Assembly (NCBI GenBank): GCA_010014835.2
Contig: JAAAKB020000025.1
Coordinates: forward strand, 505,310-528,496
DNA from: Apostichopus leukothele
Taxonomy: Eukaryota; Echinodermata; Holothuroidea; Aspidochirotida; Stichopodidae
Reading direction: 5' to 3'
DNA length: 23,187 nt
A program made the position numbers and the translations under genes. The notes below the pieces were generated by a model that did not search any database, was not told the DNA's origin, and worked only from the letters and a program-made list of their open reading frames with translations. Position 1 is the stretch's first letter, and the number at the start of each line of letters is the position of its first letter. Below, one piece after another: positions 20,999-23,187 of the stretch.

Positions 20999-23187
20999 TC
21001 ATGTGGTATATGTTTGTTGTAATGTGGTTTTTTCAAGCAAAATATAGAAAATAAAATTTAAAAAAACGCTCTGGAAAAAACTACTTTAACGCAGCAAGTA
21101 GATAAATAAATATAGGAACTAGATTAAGCAATCTATTCTTTTCAATATGATTTCATCTCCTAAAAACTGAATAAATATAGAAAATATAACTATCCTGTTT
21201 GATGAGTAATCAAACAAAAACGTTATCTTAAAGTCATTCGTATTTAAAAAGAATAAAAAACGTTTAATAATTACAAAATACGTACACTATCTCAGTGATA
21301 TTATGACAACTTTTAAAGTTTGAAGCAACTCTTTTAAGATCAATTTTTATTCTCTTAAGTTTTGTTTTGCTATGACACATTGATTCTGTCACATTGTTAC
21401 ATTTTAACATATTTTATACAATTTTATCAAGACTGAATGAAAATTTAGCCTCTTAACCTTTAAATAAGTAAGAAGCCTTTATTTAAATAATTTTTCATTT
21501 ACTGAAAATATTCGAAATGAAAAAAAAAGTAGTAGTTGAGTAGAAGTGATGACCTTTACCATATGGAATTTTACGGCAGTATCCTATTTGTGCATATCGA
21601 GGTCCAATTGTATGTTTTGATGCTAGTGTGAAAGCCTATATATACATGCTTCTCAGTTGGTATCTTAGCCTTACACGTTAAAATATACGCGATTATGCGG
21701 CCTAACCATCTCGTATGAAGTAAATAAGGGATGTTCGGTGAGACACATTAATTTATCCGATCATCGTTTAGATTCTTTCATTATTTCCCATTTCCAAATG
21801 TTAAACCGCTCGTTATTGCCTGATGATGACCGGCTGGAATCCAGCTACTTGTAATATCGCGATAAAAATATTTATTACAGAAGTTTGATATAGTTTCCTC
21901 TATGAGGGGACCATAATGAAAACTAAGCATTAGAGTGCGCCAAAAAGGATTTATATAGAAATATATTTTGTGTCTTGCCACTTACAATATGTTACATATG
22001 TTTCCATTCGACTTTTACCATCTATTTTTGTTGTTGACGGATTTCAAAGGTCTTCAATAGGGTAGCCTACTTTTATTTAGCATAATAATTTAATACCTTT
22101 CTGGCCGTAGCACGGTACAATATGCAATACCACTGCTTTAGCTTTTGTAATTTATTTTCGCAATGTTGGTTTTTGGATAGTCAGTTGTAGCTGTTCTTTC
22201 TCTGAAATTCTTCGTCTCATGTTAAGCTCTAATTTTGTATGTTCATCAGCGAAAAAGCTTCGGTTTACTATTAACTGTTTTACTTCCAAGTACATTCCTA
22301 TAGCTATGCAATTATGGACTTATTGTGTGTTCCGATAAGCTACTGCTGATATTCTAGCATGATGTTAATTCTTTGTGTTTTAAGGAGGAATCTCTGATAT
22401 TAACACCTGAATCTATCGCATACAGTGAAATGCCAATAACTTGTAAAAAAGTTTAACAAATGATTGCAAGAAATAGTCATTTTTTAAAAGAAAATCGTCA
22501 GTTTGAACTTGAATGCTCGTAAAATGCATGACGTCAGTGCAGGAACAAACCTCGTAATATTGTGTGTGTGTAATTTATGTTTTTTTTTTCATTCTATTTT
22601 GACATGTTATGGTTTTGAAGGTCGCAAGGAAACTCTCCTCTGTATGTTTCACACTTATTTCCGTGTAAACTCAATATACTGAAATGATATCTTCATATTT
22701 AAGAATGCCAATCAGTAGTTCAATATTTGTGAAGTTAGCTACAATCACTCTTCCTTATTTCGTCATATGTCGAACCGTTCGATTCAACCGACAGAGACAT
22801 TTGTCAGTGAACCACTTCAGATTTGGTGTGAAATTTATATTAACGGAAAGATATTGAAATAATGTGGAGAAATTTGAAATCTTTCATATGCTTTTCCTTT
22901 ACGTCATAACAATGTTTGTGACATTCAAGCAGCTGTTACAAGAGGCTTTTTCTTTCTCCATAACGTCTTATAGAAATATAGTTGTTAATATTTGTGTATT
23001 TATTAATATATTTTTTTTGTAGTATTTTAGTATTTAGATTTCGGAAAGACATGTTTTAGCGGTGAAATATCCTTTTCTTTTATGTTACCGTTAGTTGTAG
23101 AAAAGAAAGGCGTCACATCACGCCCCCCCCCAACCCCAAACAAAACAAACACCAACACACCCCACATTCACACCCATACTGTCTAGC
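20999..23187. other. downstream flank, no gene recognised
   Basis: AT-rich sequence with only short open frames lacking homology. A small stem-loop string, gctgg-aat-ccagc, follows 'tgatgatgac' near 21821-21845. The window ends in a C-rich simple stretch (about 23120-23187). No second gene is visible within the window on this side. Confidence 0.5.

Noticed and set aside
1-23187. Search for CRISPR arrays, operons, rRNA genes or a multi-gene defence-type system
   Set aside because: The window is spliced eukaryotic DNA with one gene. No repeat-spacer array, gene cluster or RNA gene signature was found.

Overview
This window looks like eukaryotic nuclear DNA. The coding blocks are short, separated by GT-AG introns, and joined in consistent reading phase. 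The background is AT-rich, with microsatellites, G/C homopolymer runs and interspersed-repeat fragments, plus one 100-N scaffold gap. The style fits a marine invertebrate, possibly an echinoderm or another non-vertebrate deuterostome, but the species cannot be named from sequence alone.

The window holds one convincing gene, on the + strand: a multi-exon SLC22-type organic ion transporter of the major facilitator superfamily. I can chain eleven coding exons from an ATG at 1371 to a TGA at 20541-20543. They give a continuous model of 2736 nt (911 residues plus stop), and every exon phase agrees. Exons 4-11 (12038-20543) are unmistakable SLC22: motif A ([11 protein letters not shown]), the DWRYLQ and FVPES signatures after TM5/TM6, the TM7-TM8 block, [14 protein letters not shown] and a C-terminal LPE. 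Exons 2 and 3 (TM1 and the extracellular loop) are less conserved but fit in phase, length and position. Exon 1 encodes only four residues and is the least certain.

Layout: 1-1370 upstream flank with a long G run; 1371-1382 candidate first coding exon; 1383-6181 large intron 1; 6182-6429 exon 2 (TM1); 8846-9017 exon 3 (outer loop), whose acceptor lies in a 79-bp tandem duplication; 9018-12037 intron 3 with the gap and repeat sequence; 12038-14823 exons 4-6 (TM2-TM6 and a very large cytoplasmic loop); 14824-16541 intron 6 with a foldback-like repeat; 16542-20543 exons 7-11 (TM7-TM12 and tail); 20544-about 21000 probable 3' UTR; then flank without recognisable genes.

The most notable property is exon 6. 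It inserts roughly 340 extra Ser/Thr/Asn/Asp/Glu-rich residues into the TM6-TM7 cytoplasmic loop, making the protein about 911 residues rather than the usual 540-600. Together with candidate phospho-site motifs in the loop and a C-terminal class I PDZ-ligand-like end (SLV), this suggests a transporter with an added regulatory or scaffolding platform. I see no operon, CRISPR array, RNA gene or multi-gene novel system here.
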